A stretch of 64,000 bases of DNA from Flavobacteriia bacterium (GCA_013373425.1 JABXHW010000038.1:24815-88814), one strand, 5' to 3'; shown: positions 44,401-52,603, counted from the first letter of the stretch. Program-made: numbers and translations. The notes: generated from the letters alone by a model not told the origin.

Positions 44401-47090
44401 TCTGGAGCAACTACTCCGGGTCCGCTCCAAATTCCTCCTGGAGGCGAGTAACCTTGAAGTGTTTCAACGACATTCGAATTACAATACAGCGTGTCAGGCC
44501 CCGCATCAACCTGGAGAATAGGTTGATAAACGGAGATGGTGATTGTGTCTGCATCTGTACAACCCAACGAGTCGGTCACGAACAGAATAAAAGAAGTATC
44601 GTTCGGAATGCCAGATACATTAGGGGTTAAAGAAGTAGAATCAGATAATATTCCTCCCGGTGACCAGTAGAACGAATATGGAGGTGTGCCGCCTGAAATG
44701 ACTCCATTCAAACTGAAAGAATCTCCCGCACAAATCGTGAAATCAACTCCAGCGTCTGCAATCAGTTGCGGATTGACGAACACTGTTACTGAAGTATCGG
44801 TCTCGCAACCTAGAGAATCCGTAATTCGAACATTGTACGTGGTTGTACTGGTGAGATTGTTAAGCACGATGGTATCCGCATTCGAGCTGAATCCAGATGG
44901 AGGGGAAGTACTCCAATCAAAGGTGTAGGGCGGATTGCCTAAAAGTACTCCGGCGCCCAGTACTGCAGATTCTCCGAAGCATATGGTAGTGTCCGGGGAG
45001 ATGTCTACGATAGGCCCTTCGTTAAACGTGACCGTTCTACAAGCACTGTCAATTCCACATTCGGTTTCCAATGCAAGACAGATGGTGTAAGTGCCTGTAT
45101 CTAAGAAAGCCACGCTTGGGTTACGGTCGTTGGGTCCAGAGCCTCCAACGTAGGTCCAGCCTAAGGGAGGAGTGATATACCAGCGATACTGAATAAGGTT
45201 GGAATTGTTGGTGTCGATAACGAGTCCATTGCCACCGCCGTTTCCATTCCCGTTCCCGTTCCCGTTGTTTCCGCCTGTCGGACCAAGCTCCAGCGTATCT
45301 AAGCCACAAATCAACTGATCCGCAGGAAGTGAAACCACTGGAGCAGCACCTACAGTAACTGTAGTATCCCACCAAAGGCTATCGCAATCGTTCACTGCGA
45401 AGTAGGTGATGGTGTAGTTCCCACTCGTATCGAATCTGAATACTGCGCTATCGCTGTTTACAGATGTACCATTGACTGTCGACCATGCGCTATCACTTCC
45501 GTTCACAACAAATCCTGAAGTAGTAGGGAAGCAAGAGTTGAAGAATTGAGAATTGTTGAAAACGGTAACCTCCATCGGAGCACATGTGTTTCCATTATTC
45601 TGAGTGGTAATGTCCAATTCAGGATCATCACCTACACAGACTTGAATACAAGCTGTATCGTTACCGCAAGGGTGCTGAACGGCAACACACACCGTGTAAA
45701 AGCCAGTGTCTTGGAAGGTTAGAGTTGGAGTAGCGGAGTTAGGGTTGTTAATCGTCCATCCTGTTGCTGGCGTCACAATCCAATCTCTAGTATAGGTGGA
45801 TGTACAGTTGCCATTTGCAACATAGAAGGCGCTGTCGGATAGGTCGGTGAGCTGAATGCTCTGACCCACACAAACACTTGAGTCATTTGCCATTAAATCG
45901 AGCTCTGGAGCCTGCGAGATCTCAATTGGCATCGCCAGTGCCTGAGTAGTTCCACATGGGTTTGTCGCCCGAATTCTCACATAATATGAGTTGGGATTAC
46001 CGAGCAAATCGGACGTTCCACAAGATGTGTACAAGTACGTATAACTGATGGTATCTGGCGGCGGGTGTTGGAATGTCATTACTGTTCCATCGCCAAACTC
46101 AACCTCATAGGTTGTTCCTGGAGGGTTATTTGCGGTGTTTAGAATTGGAACATTCAATGTAAATGGCACACAACCTTGAGAAGCACCAATACCAATACCT
46201 ACGTTTGGGTTTTGTCCATTGAAGAAATTGTAGGTGTTTGTATCGGCACAGCCATTCACGCTTGTTACTACAACGGTAATCGTAAAGTTTCCGAGTGAAG
46301 TGTACGTATGACTTGTTCCATTAGGTAGAGTTGCGGCGGAATAAGGTGTGCTTCCATCCCCCCAATCAATATAATAGGAGGTGTTGGAGGCTTGAGTTGT
46401 AGAGGCATTGTCGATTTGCAAGGTATATATCGGTGTTCCACCTGCCGCCACACAGTTTGCAAAGGGCGTGAATGGATCTTGATCGATTATAGTTGCGTCT
46501 GGACCTTGCGTTAACGTGAAGGTCTGGCAAGCTGTAGCTGAACATCCTCCTGGCTCAGTGTAAGTATAGCAAATCGAGTGTGTGCCTGGACCCGCAGCTT
46601 CGGGGTCGAATACTCCGTTATTGACACCCGGTCCGCTGTAGACCCCACCAGCAGGCGAACCTCCTGTAAGATTGAAAGGTGAGTCGCTAGAACAGAAGGA
46701 GGTTTGAGGTGGAGTGAAAGTGACTGTAGGAACAGCATTGCTAACGATTACGTAGATGCTGTCGGATGCAATATTGGGTATCTCAACTGCAGTAACGTAG
46801 GCGATATAACTACCGGCCGTGTTATAAGTTACATTGTGCGGACCGTTGCCAGAAGAGTTGGCTGGAGTGCCGCCGATGTTCGACCAATTGATAATTGGGT
46901 TGCCGAATCCGAATGTAAATGACTGAAAGGAAACGCTGGTGCCTTCACATATACGGAGTGTATCACCCACCCCGCCTGGGTTGGATGTGGCAATCACGGT
47001 TTGGCTTAAGGCCACTTTTCCTAGGAGGAGTAGAGTAGCAACATAAAACCAGCGCAATGAACGAAAGGTGGTACTCGTTCTAGCTGACAT
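38418..47090 (-). CDS. Giant adhesin-like PKD-repeat protein with T9SS type B sorting domain
   Basis: This 2,890-residue protein starts with a signal peptide (ending KVALSQ). The N-terminal half has many SprB-like/Ig-like repeats of the form DAGPDxxxC and SLPADQLICG, each with paired Cys. The C-terminal half is dominated by PKD domains with WDFGDG motifs (about residues 1927, 2385, 2467, 2638, 2727). A gliding-motility-type (CHU_C) type B sorting domain occupies about 2795-2890 (NVFLPKGNNIESYYLEIFD). It is likely a surface filament or adhesin secreted by T9SS and assisted by the adjacent SprF-like protein. Confidence 0.93.
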   Translation of the reverse strand: MSARTSTTFRSLRWFYVATLLLLGKVALSQTVIATSNPGGVGDTLRICEGTSVSFQSFTFGFGNPIINWSNIGGTPANSSGNGPHNVTYNTAGSYIAYVTAVEIPNIASDSIYVIVSNAVPTVTFTPPQTSFCSSDSPFNLTGGSPAGGVYSGPGVNNGVFDPEAAGPGTHSICYTYTEPGGCSATACQTFTLTQGPDATIIDQDPFTPFANCVAAGGTPIYTLQIDNASTTQASNTSYYIDWGDGSTPYSAATLPNGTSHTYTSLGNFTITVVVTSVNGCADTNTYNFFNGQNPNVGIGIGASQGCVPFTLNVPILNTANNPPGTTYEVEFGDGTVMTFQHPPPDTISYTYLYTSCGTSDLLGNPNSYYVRIRATNPCGTTQALAMPIEISQAPELDLMANDSSVCVGQSIQLTDLSDSAFYVANGNCTSTYTRDWIVTPATGWTINNPNSATPTLTFQDTGFYTVCVAVQHPCGNDTACIQVCVGDDPELDITTQNNGNTCAPMEVTVFNNSQFFNSCFPTTSGFVVNGSDSAWSTVNGTSVNSDSAVFRFDTSGNYTITYFAVNDCDSLWWDTTVTVGAAPVVSLPADQLICGLDTLELGPTGGNNGNGNGNGNGGGNGLVIDTNNSNLIQYRWYITPPLGWTYVGGSGPNDRNPSVAFLDTGTYTICLALETECGIDSACRTVTFNEGPIVDISPDTTICFGESAVLGAGVLLGNPPYTFDWSTSPPSGFSSNADTIVLNNLTSTTTYNVRITDSLGCETDTSVTVFVNPQLIADAGVDFTICAGDSFSLNGVISGGTPPYSFYWSPGGILSDSTSLTPNVSGIPNDTSFILFVTDSLGCTDADTITISVYQPILQVDAGPDTLYCNSNVVETLQGYSPPGGIWSGPGVVAPDGFNPSLVGTGTHQLIYSFTDVNGCSDQDTVLITVIDPVPPIAGPDTAVCINSASFPLSGVPVGGVWTTSGPSSILSGSTFNPVSVGTFELYYTTGYGSCELSDTITIQVNPRPSLNGPFAREICSGDSLLFLLNANIAGSSTFWEATQTGSVTTVNASGMDTIADTLFNVGNTADTVIYNLWSVGPTPTNCGGDTTQLMVIVHPIPFITNPIDSFEVCSGELFTFFPSSSVVGSSFDYITVSMDDSVSGGSNGSGNIGDVLFNNGVSGYVHYQIIPTGPASTNCTGDTFDVYVLVHPLPLVDAGTDLAYCSGDSVQIQAVVPAQVSWTWTPNTGLSDATAVQPWVVLTNTSPAPITQDYILTVTDTVTGCVNTDTVIITVNPIPPVDAGPDRAICIGDTVTIGTSTDASYNYTWTILGGSIIANTGTVDVFPDTTTSYQLVQIDTATGCLDSATVTITVIPSPVAGFIAAPDSGCAPLNVVLTDTSTPGVNHQWYVDGVLFSNLQSPNIILTNTSSETDSTYTITLIITSGSGCSDTASQIVTVYPNPDASFTLPTPFCAPDSVTASFNGAAPSGSTFTWGASSGSVQIVNGNDSIASFVFPDLQGNFDSTYTIWLVITSPFGCVDSTAQNVTLQARPTAGFTIPTSDCGPSTISVSSQAFGNNISYSYSVNPSTNVLISNTTASEPDITFPASTNDSVVYTVYQTIIDSRGCADYDSAQFVIYPTPTAGLTVVLNDSCGPFTVQFTNTSTPNQTGMDTTSMIFLWNFGNGNTSTATNPSVTFVNNGTSDTSYFISLVATNAFGCSDTITDTITVHPDPVAQFAANPTVGCAPFTIDSSIVSAVLYANANAQYIWEIVDVNTGNVINSAVGPFALQHTIVNDGDSVIIRLIATSPFGCREDTTQTLFYSIEDPVAGFIASPDSGCAPLNVSFTDTSTAGVSHEWYLNGQLFSTQANPSLTLTNTSNAFDSTYTIQLIVTSGAGCSDTTSQDVVVWANPVADFTASEACDGDANVFTDLSVGTQSIIAWHWSFGDGNTDTTASPTHTYSGPGVYVVNLTITDARGCQHTVSDSVIVRPNPIANFSASGTCGQDTLCIDLPSTFYDLSTVSPLGANISSWAWDMDMDGITDYTTDTAVHVFNTSGMVDVQLIVQTDYGCTDTIVQSYYILTPPNADFSLDTNYGCGPLQVNATNLSSGTISSYAWVVYADNGSGGRTVLHTSNSSSAGTIPTFAPSNITDTTYFIELTVGNCCGFDTITRTVTVRANPRAGLLPDNNLGCSPMSVEFQIDGQVTGAPDYVIIDYGDGTVDTVYRSPLILPNGDTTFIWGAQTHLFTYNGPNLDTTYNVTQYAVNPCGIDSTNVSITVRRSTVNAFINASPRQGCAPLTVTFSNASFRAQNFTWCLDYDTITGNCNQPAVGDTLVYTYTQPGTYTVALFANDNCSFDTAFVTIEVYETPNVQFTANDVCIGETTVFQNNTTINSGFISSYDWDFGDGNTSFLVNPTHTYATAGIYPVTLIVNTTDGCPDTLVQNVVVHPGPAVDFTPIELCFNEQPFTMNNLTDTLQTPLSSTLWDFGDGTTSTDFEPTHSYATPGVYTISLVHTTANGCTDSVTYQAVIHGIPVAGYTQAMIAGEDCGGPQTWQFTNTSTGSDRYFWDFDMANPGTNIDTTENPSVTYNVPGVYDIQLIVESGAGCSDTVTSQIIVPPYPVANFEADTLIGCEPLEVTFTSTSTYNFPTGGIDTYVWDFGDGSTTTSNTGTVTHTYTDPGVYDVTLLIVTSFGCRDSITVTRMIEVYPRPEAGFTYQINGDGTIQFINQSQFVDANTTFFWDFGDGRTSMDFSPLHDFNAVRYEQDLYFEVCLYVGNPYGCPDSICITVELLAYRLEVPNAFAPDLTGVGDGNVFLPKGNNIESYYLEIFDAYGNKVFESTELSSEEGIPTEAWDGTFFNDGAEELPAGAYVWKISARFIDGYIWPGKRYKDGRVLRFGTVTLIR
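45228..45278. repeat. Low-complexity hexamer repeat inside the giant gene
   Basis: On the plus strand CCCGTT and close variants repeat, encoding a Gly-Asn linker (residues about 604-621, GGNNGNGNGNGNGG). It is a flexible spacer between two folded repeats and a possible site of length variation. Confidence 0.8.
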
Positions 47091-47256
47091 ACATTCGATA
47101 TTATATCTAATTAGGTCTGAGGTTGGTTTTCTAGGCTCGAATGTGAAGCCAAAGTAGCAAACCTTTTTGTAAATATCCTGAAATACAGAGTGTTCCTACA
47201 AGCTTCAGCAAGTTTATAAACACGCGATAAACAGAATGTTACCCCGTAAATACCAA

Positions 47257-47922
47257 TTAGTGATTTCGGGAGATTAGGTCATCTTCCTCATTCTTAGTGG
47301 AGAGAAAGAAGATTCCGTGTTGATCGATATCGAAATCCAGAAGCTCCCAACGTAAGAAGGTCGCCAAAACCGTTCGCGCTTGAGCTGGGGTAATTCCCGC
47401 TTTGCGAATAAACTTGGATATGGTCACTCGCTCACCAGAGTCGAGCAGATCATACAAAATGCGGTGTTGATCTCCGTACGACTGTAGAATATCCGACTTA
47501 GAACCGTCTCGGTCCATTTTCCAAAATTCTAGAATGACACCATTCGCGGGGTGGTTCTCATCGTCTTTTCGGAAGAAAGCTATTTCCTTCTTATCTGCGT
47601 CTATAGCGTAATGCGGTCTAATCTCGGAGGGCTGCACATCGATTTCAAGCACTTGCTTCCCATTTACATCATGCGCAATTGCGGTAAAGGCCACCTCGGG
47701 CTTAGTGTAAAGTTGGCTCGCGGCCTCAATGACGTGATACTCTTCATCGCTCCGAACACCAGAAATGACACCGTTGTCTTTCACACCTATAAGAAGGCGA
47801 CCGCCATCCGTGTTGGCAAAGGCCACTAGCGTTTTGGCAATCTTCCGTGCATCATCAACACGGAACTTGAAGTCTTGAGTTTGATGTTCGCCTTCTCTGA
47901 CCAGCTTTTCGACGTAATGCAT
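47257..47922 (-). CDS. AlbA_2/Schlafen-type (divergent AAA_4) domain protein
   Basis: This 221-residue protein has the AlbA_2 domain at about residues 5-130: EGEHQTQDFKFRVDDARKIA, LVAFANTDGGRLLIGVKDNG, and VLEIDVQPSEIRPHYA. The C-terminal part is a winged-helix-like region (ISKFIRKAGITPAQARTVLA). Such proteins are found as regulators or nucleic-acid-binding factors. An ATG exists at 47988, but the box TACCTTCG (47971-47964) falls inside that extension, so ATG 47922 (MHYVEKLVREGE) is preferred. Confidence 0.82.
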   Translation of the reverse strand: MHYVEKLVREGEHQTQDFKFRVDDARKIAKTLVAFANTDGGRLLIGVKDNGVISGVRSDEEYHVIEAASQLYTKPEVAFTAIAHDVNGKQVLEIDVQPSEIRPHYAIDADKKEIAFFRKDDENHPANGVILEFWKMDRDGSKSDILQSYGDQHRILYDLLDSGERVTISKFIRKAGITPAQARTVLATFLRWELLDFDIDQHGIFFLSTKNEEDDLISRNH

Positions 47923-47989
47923 GCAGGGTAGGGTAATCTTGTAAGAAGAATCTGTTCGAAATACGAAGGTATGTGAGAAAAGACTCACG

Positions 47990-48427
47990 GTGAGTAAACT
48001 GAATGATTATTTCCTTCGTATATGTAAATGTATGCGAGACACAAATGAATGGATATCGGAGAATACGGTGGTATGGAGAGATCCTACCATCTGCTCAGAA
48101 GAAGAGCAAATTCACAAGCACGAAAACGAATTACGAAAGTTCGCTGTCACCACGTGCCTCCAAATCCCGGAGTACATCTCGGATCCATTTCTTGAATTCA
48201 TCGAGTTCATTGAACAAGAGAGCTGGAAATGCGATGATGTGATTCGGTTCAGGACACTCATGCACCGCATTATTCACATCCTCGAACCCATAGCCATCCA
48301 CGAAGGAAGCTACCAAATCGATATGACCAAGTGGTATTCTATTGATGCTTTTAGTGAAACTTGGAGAGCCAAAGTTCAGGACGTGCCAGAGATGTGGGAG
48401 ACAGAGCTCAATCACATTCTAAATTAA
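47990..48427 (+). CDS. Hypothetical protein
   Basis: This 145-residue, probably cytoplasmic protein is largely helical and rich in Trp, Glu and Ile (for example HRIIHILEPIAIHEGSYQ and MTKWYSIDAFSETWRAKVQ). No family is recognised and no motif suggests catalysis. The start GTG 47990 is tentative. It is divergent from the AlbA_2 gene and its stop overlaps that of the convergent acetyltransferase by 4 bases. Its reading frame is unbroken and longer than the antisense alternative. Confidence 0.55.
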   Translation: MSKLNDYFLRICKCMRDTNEWISENTVVWRDPTICSEEEQIHKHENELRKFAVTTCLQIPEYISDPFLEFIEFIEQESWKCDDVIRFRTLMHRIIHILEPIAIHEGSYQIDMTKWYSIDAFSETWRAKVQDVPEMWETELNHILN

Positions 48428-48720
48428 TCCTGGTCGTATACGTCGGAATATTTAGAATCCGACTCCAATGTTTTTCTCGAGAAAGGGCAGAGGGCGTTGA
48501 TTTTGAGCCCTCTATTTCTGGCGTCTTCTACAGCGTAAGTGAGGAGTTTCCTGGCTATTCCCTTTCCTCTCAATGCAGGTTTCACCTCTGTATGGTGAAG
48601 AATAAGAACCTTCTCAAGTCGACTGAATTTCATGTAAGCCTTGGCTTCTCCATCAACAACCACCTCGTAGTTGCCGTGCTTGGTATCCTCCAAGTTCTCC
48701 ATTACTGAGTACTTCGACAT
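48424..48720 (-). CDS. GNAT-family N-acetyltransferase, YjdJ type
   Basis: This 98-residue minimal GNAT domain has HHTEVKPALRGKGIARKLL, the acetyl-CoA pyrophosphate loop, and a C-terminal stretch LKINALCPFSRKTLES that fits the YjdJ/GCN5-like family. The substrate is unknown. It starts 2 bases after the thioesterase stop, so the two share an operon. Confidence 0.9.
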   Translation of the reverse strand: MSKYSVMENLEDTKHGNYEVVVDGEAKAYMKFSRLEKVLILHHTEVKPALRGKGIARKLLTYAVEDARNRGLKINALCPFSRKTLESDSKYSDVYDQD

Positions 48721-48722
48721 AA

Positions 48723-49214
48723 TCAGTTCATAAAAGGTTCCATTTCACGATCGATGTCCTTACGCAATTCCATGAGCTTGATGGCGTAATGCTCCAATTG
48801 CTTCTCCTCCTCGGTTTCAGGAATCCACTTCGGAACGGCTGCGGGTTCGTTATCATCATCTACTGCCACGAACACAATCACACAGTGGGTAGTCTTCGCT
48901 TTACGCCCCGTCTTCGGGTTTTCAGCTGCGATATCCACCGCAATATGCATGGAGGTTCTACCGGTATAAATCACCTTGGTTTTCACTTCTACAATGTCCC
49001 CAATCCGAATGGGTTTATAGAAGCGGATGCCGCCAACATACACGGTTACAGCATAAGCGCGACTCCAATTTACAGCTAGCGAATATCCAGCTTGATCGAT
49101 CCATTTCATTACAGCACCACCGTGCACTTTACCACCAAAATTGACATCTGTGGGTTCGGCTAGAAATCGAAAAGTGAGCTGATTTTCACGCTCCGTGTTC
49201 GGTTGATTTTCCAT
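48723..49214 (-). CDS. Acyl-CoA thioesterase, hotdog fold
   Basis: This 163-residue hotdog-fold thioesterase has the catalytic region DVNFGGKVHGGAVMKWIDQA near the N-terminus, then YKPIRIGDIVEVKTKVIYTG and ISVDIAAENPKTG-like sheet. It hydrolyses acyl-CoA to free acid and CoA. The frame is open 20 codons upstream, but ATG 49214 gives the standard length. A near -7 box TACCTTTT (49226-49219) ends four bases before the ATG. Confidence 0.9.
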   Translation of the reverse strand: MENQPNTERENQLTFRFLAEPTDVNFGGKVHGGAVMKWIDQAGYSLAVNWSRAYAVTVYVGGIRFYKPIRIGDIVEVKTKVIYTGRTSMHIAVDIAAENPKTGRKAKTTHCVIVFVAVDDDNEPAAVPKWIPETEEEKQLEHYAIKLMELRKDIDREMEPFMN

Positions 49215-49369
49215 TTTGAAAAGGTAGGTATTAACTCGATGTCGGTCAATGTTAGTCGGGCAGTCCAGCTTCATACTTACAGAATTTCAACTTGAAATAA
49301 TTAGTCGCTTCGCTGTCAGGTGTTTACGAGATTCACTAATTTCATAGGTGCTAACCTAAACCAACCTCT

Positions 49370-51697
49370 ATGAAACCTTACTTACTCGCGGGACTACTTG
49401 TCTCTTCCACATGCTTTGCCCAAACACTATCTGCACCTGATCCACAAGGAGTATTCGGCGGTAGAGTACTCAACATGGCTCAAGCTGATGATGGTGTCAA
49501 TTTCTCTCGACTCTATTTTGCAACAGAAAGCGCCAATTCTATTTTTTATACGGATGTCCAATACACGGGTGGCCGACCGCATTTTGACACGGTAATGCCC
49601 CTCGATTGTGCCGATTGGGACGATGGCTATGGCAGCAATGTTCAACAGGTTCAAGCGTATTCCACTACAGGCCAAGTTTTCTTTTTGGCCATGGGGAATG
49701 TCTATTCAGCATCTCCTTCATCAACATCGGCTTCGATGGTGATGGGAATGACGAAGAACTTCATCATTCAAGGAAATGTATTCCTAGCGGTTCTGAACGG
49801 AGCTATGCCTACAAGTGATGATTCTCTCGTATATGGAACCCTGGATTTATCTGGCAACCTCAGCGTAGGTGGTGGATTTGGACTAACGAGGAAGTTCAAT
49901 GGCCCGCCCCAAATGATAGTGGATCCAACCACCAACTATCTGCATCTTTTCGAAGGGGGCATGCCGCCTTACCAAATGAAAATTGCCGAGAACATCAATA
50001 GCATGACTTCCTCACCAACGATATCATCTGCGGTGAATCCGGCACCAATTGATCCGAATATTGAATGGATGACGTTTGGAATCGCACCAGATGGGAAGTG
50101 GTTTGTGGCTGGAGGCCCTACGTTTGGTGCCCCTCCGAGTACAGATCGAAAAGTGGCTTATTCATCCGATAATGGCATGACATGGACTTCGGCTAACTTC
50201 AATCTTCCTGGCCCTCCGGGTGGAGTTCCGGGGCAGAACTTTCAATTCACGGCTGTTGGTGCACTGCAATACGGAGTTTACATTGGCCGAGCTTATTCAG
50301 ATTCCATAGGAGCTCCAGGCTCATGGAAAGAGTTGGGCTGGTCATTCACGGGGAACAACAATAAAGCGAATGATGGATACGTGTTGTTCGATTCGCGCCA
50401 ACAAAGCACAGCCTACATCACGACCAACGTGGGATTGGGAACCTCTCGATGGGGAGGCGATACCGTTTGGGGAGCGAATAATGGACTGACCGCTGTGCAG
50501 GTCAATGATATTGATATGACGCCTTCCTTCGCAACGGGATGGGTGGCCAGCAAATCAGGAATTCGCAAGGTAGAAGCCTATAAAAGCGGTTCCCCAGTTT
50601 GGAGCAATCCGATGTTCCCGAACGGCGATGGTTCACCTTATTTTGAAGTAGCCATCGATCCGAGCGATAGTAACACAGTATACGTAGGAAACGGTCGCGT
50701 GTATAAAAGTATCAATGGCGGAGCTTCTTGGAGTTTGATTTTTGATCCCATGATGGGAGGAACGCATGGTGCCACTTTTAACTTTCCAAGAGTGGGAACC
50801 ATGGTAACAGGAATCGCGGTTTCGCCCATAGATCCTAGTCTAGTAATGGTGACCTATTCCTTAGATCAATCCGATGACGGGGGAGTGATGGTTACTCAAG
50901 ACGGTGGAGCAACGTGGGGGCAAATTCCGATTGTTTCCGGCGGAACCGGGCAGGACGTAGACGCTACGGATGTGGTATGTGTCGATGAAAGTGGCGTATC
51001 CGTATTCTATGTTGCACTTCAATCGGACCCGCTCACTCCGGGCTACGCAGGCTTGTACCGAATTAGTAAGGGGAGTGGTGCCTTCTCAACTACAGCAGAC
51101 CCTACCTTCGGCGCAACAGATGCCATCCTCGATCTGGAATTATCAGCAAATCAGGATACACTCTTGGCTTTGTACCATACAAGTAGCACAATCAACCCAC
51201 CAACAAGGGTTTATATCAAGGACATCGCCTCAGGAGCTTGGAGCTTTGTAGTAGGACCGAACGGTCCGATTCCTACAGCGATTACTGCGGGAGATGGACA
51301 AGTATTCCTCGCTCAGGAGAATGAGATTTACAGTCACCCTGACTCTACCATAGCCGGCCCATGGAGTTTGGCTTATTCCTATCCGGTGGGTACTCGAATT
51401 CAAACCTTGTTCTATGATGAATTGCTCGTCGGGACTGGTACCGGACTGTACGCTCAAGATTTCGACAATAATATCAGTGTTGAAGAGCATTCAGCGACTG
51501 AATACATAATTTATCCCAACCCAAGCAATGGAATACTGCATTGGGATGTGGAGGACAATATCGTTGTGACGAATTTATCAGGCCGAGACCTGGTCAAAGA
51601 GGATGCTGTGATGGAAGTGGACTTAAGTTCCCTTCCACCCGGCATCTATTTCATTATAGGTGAAGTGATAGGCACTCACAAGATAGTCGTGCATTAA
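49370..51697 (+). CDS. Secreted BNR/Asp-box repeat protein with T9SS type A sorting domain
   Basis: This 775-residue protein has a signal peptide (ending CFAQ) and a VPS10/sialidase-like beta-propeller with Asp boxes: SDNGMTWTS, SINGGASWSL and TQDGGATWGQ. YIIYPNPSNGILHWDVE begins the C-terminal T9SS type A domain. No catalytic sialidase residues are evident, so it may bind surface ligands or act as a scaffold. It should be secreted by the T9SS. Confidence 0.88.
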   Translation: MKPYLLAGLLVSSTCFAQTLSAPDPQGVFGGRVLNMAQADDGVNFSRLYFATESANSIFYTDVQYTGGRPHFDTVMPLDCADWDDGYGSNVQQVQAYSTTGQVFFLAMGNVYSASPSSTSASMVMGMTKNFIIQGNVFLAVLNGAMPTSDDSLVYGTLDLSGNLSVGGGFGLTRKFNGPPQMIVDPTTNYLHLFEGGMPPYQMKIAENINSMTSSPTISSAVNPAPIDPNIEWMTFGIAPDGKWFVAGGPTFGAPPSTDRKVAYSSDNGMTWTSANFNLPGPPGGVPGQNFQFTAVGALQYGVYIGRAYSDSIGAPGSWKELGWSFTGNNNKANDGYVLFDSRQQSTAYITTNVGLGTSRWGGDTVWGANNGLTAVQVNDIDMTPSFATGWVASKSGIRKVEAYKSGSPVWSNPMFPNGDGSPYFEVAIDPSDSNTVYVGNGRVYKSINGGASWSLIFDPMMGGTHGATFNFPRVGTMVTGIAVSPIDPSLVMVTYSLDQSDDGGVMVTQDGGATWGQIPIVSGGTGQDVDATDVVCVDESGVSVFYVALQSDPLTPGYAGLYRISKGSGAFSTTADPTFGATDAILDLELSANQDTLLALYHTSSTINPPTRVYIKDIASGAWSFVVGPNGPIPTAITAGDGQVFLAQENEIYSHPDSTIAGPWSLAYSYPVGTRIQTLFYDELLVGTGTGLYAQDFDNNISVEEHSATEYIIYPNPSNGILHWDVEDNIVVTNLSGRDLVKEDAVMEVDLSSLPPGIYFIIGEVIGTHKIVVH

Positions 51698-51703
51698 AAG
51701 ACT

Positions 51704-52603
51704 TTATAGAACAGTACAGTGTTGAGGGATGCTTTCATTGAAGGCATCCCTCAACTTTTGGAAGATGGGATGATTTGCAGCATTCGGAATCTTTCTCCCA
51801 TCGAGTTCAACCACAGGAGTGAGCTCTCCCATAGTACCTGACGAGAACAAGGCCTCACAAGAGTATAGCTCGGAAAGGCTGAGTCGGCTTTCGCGCATTG
51901 GCAGACCGATATCTGTAGCTACTCGCATCGCGTGGTTGCGCGTAATTCCGGGAAGGCAAGCGTCGGCGTGCGGTGTATGGATCACGCCGTCGATGATGCA
52001 GAACAAATTGACATCGTGAAACTCAGCGGCAAAGCCATTCTCATCGAGCATTAATGCGCAATCAACTCCCGCCACTATAGATTGAATTTTAGCCTGAATA
52101 TTATTGAGAAGATTGTTGTGATGAATCTTTGAATCCAAGAACTGAGGAGCGTTTCGGCGAATAGCTGAGGTGATTGCAGTAATGCCTTTTGTATTGTCAA
52201 ATACTATGTCTTTATGCTCAGCCAGTACGATCAACGTGCTGCCGTTCTCATTCACTCTTGGATCCATCGAGCTCGTTACTTTCTCTCCGCGAGTGAGCGT
52301 GAGTCGGATATGAGCGGCGTCATTCATTCCGTTTGCCGCGAGGGTGTTACGAATGGCATCATGAATAAACTCCCTACTTGGAATGTCTTCGAATGCCAGA
52401 GCCTTGGCGGAATGTTCCAGCCGATTCAAGTGTTTATCGAGATGGAGTATGCCGTGCTTGTACACACGTAGGCCCTCCCAAACCGCGTCGCCTCCCTGAA
52501 CTGAACTGTCAAAAACACTCACCTTGGCTTCATTTCGAGGGTAGAGTCGATCGCCCACCCAAATTTGAATATTGGCATTCTTCGGATTGAATTGTTGTCT
52601 CAT
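51704..52603 (-). CDS. Class IV aminotransferase (BCAT/D-amino-acid transaminase fold)
   Basis: This 299-residue PLP enzyme has the fold-type IV pattern: DSSVQGGDAVWEGLRVYKHG at the N-terminus, the lysine in LDSKIHHNNLLNN (Schiff-base Lys) and a C-terminal EALFSSGTMGELTPVVELDG that includes the PLP phosphate site. It could act on branched-chain, D- or aminodeoxychorismate substrates. It overlaps by 4 bases with a sulfotransferase-like gene; plants have fusions of comparable domains. Its 3' end encodes a perfect hairpin. Confidence 0.87.
   Translation of the reverse strand: MRQQFNPKNANIQIWVGDRLYPRNEAKVSVFDSSVQGGDAVWEGLRVYKHGILHLDKHLNRLEHSAKALAFEDIPSREFIHDAIRNTLAANGMNDAAHIRLTLTRGEKVTSSMDPRVNENGSTLIVLAEHKDIVFDNTKGITAITSAIRRNAPQFLDSKIHHNNLLNNIQAKIQSIVAGVDCALMLDENGFAAEFHDVNLFCIIDGVIHTPHADACLPGITRNHAMRVATDIGLPMRESRLSLSELYSCEALFSSGTMGELTPVVELDGRKIPNAANHPIFQKLRDAFNESIPQHCTVL
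51721..51759 (+). terminator. Hairpin in aminotransferase coding end, probable terminator of the T9SS cargo gene
   Basis: GTTGAGGGATGC (51721-51732) pairs perfectly with GCATCCCTCAAC (51744-51755), then TTTT on the plus strand. It lies 24 bases past the stop of the plus-strand gene and inside the coding end of the minus-strand gene. Confidence 0.6.

Noticed and set aside
47257..47922. AlbA/Schlafen-type protein as part of a defence system
   Set aside because: It has no adjacent defence partner and no mobile DNA nearby; a general regulatory role is as likely.
47923..47988. ATG 47988 as start of the AlbA_2 gene
   Set aside because: A -7-like box (47971-47964) lies inside the extension, and the added residues do not resemble the family start.
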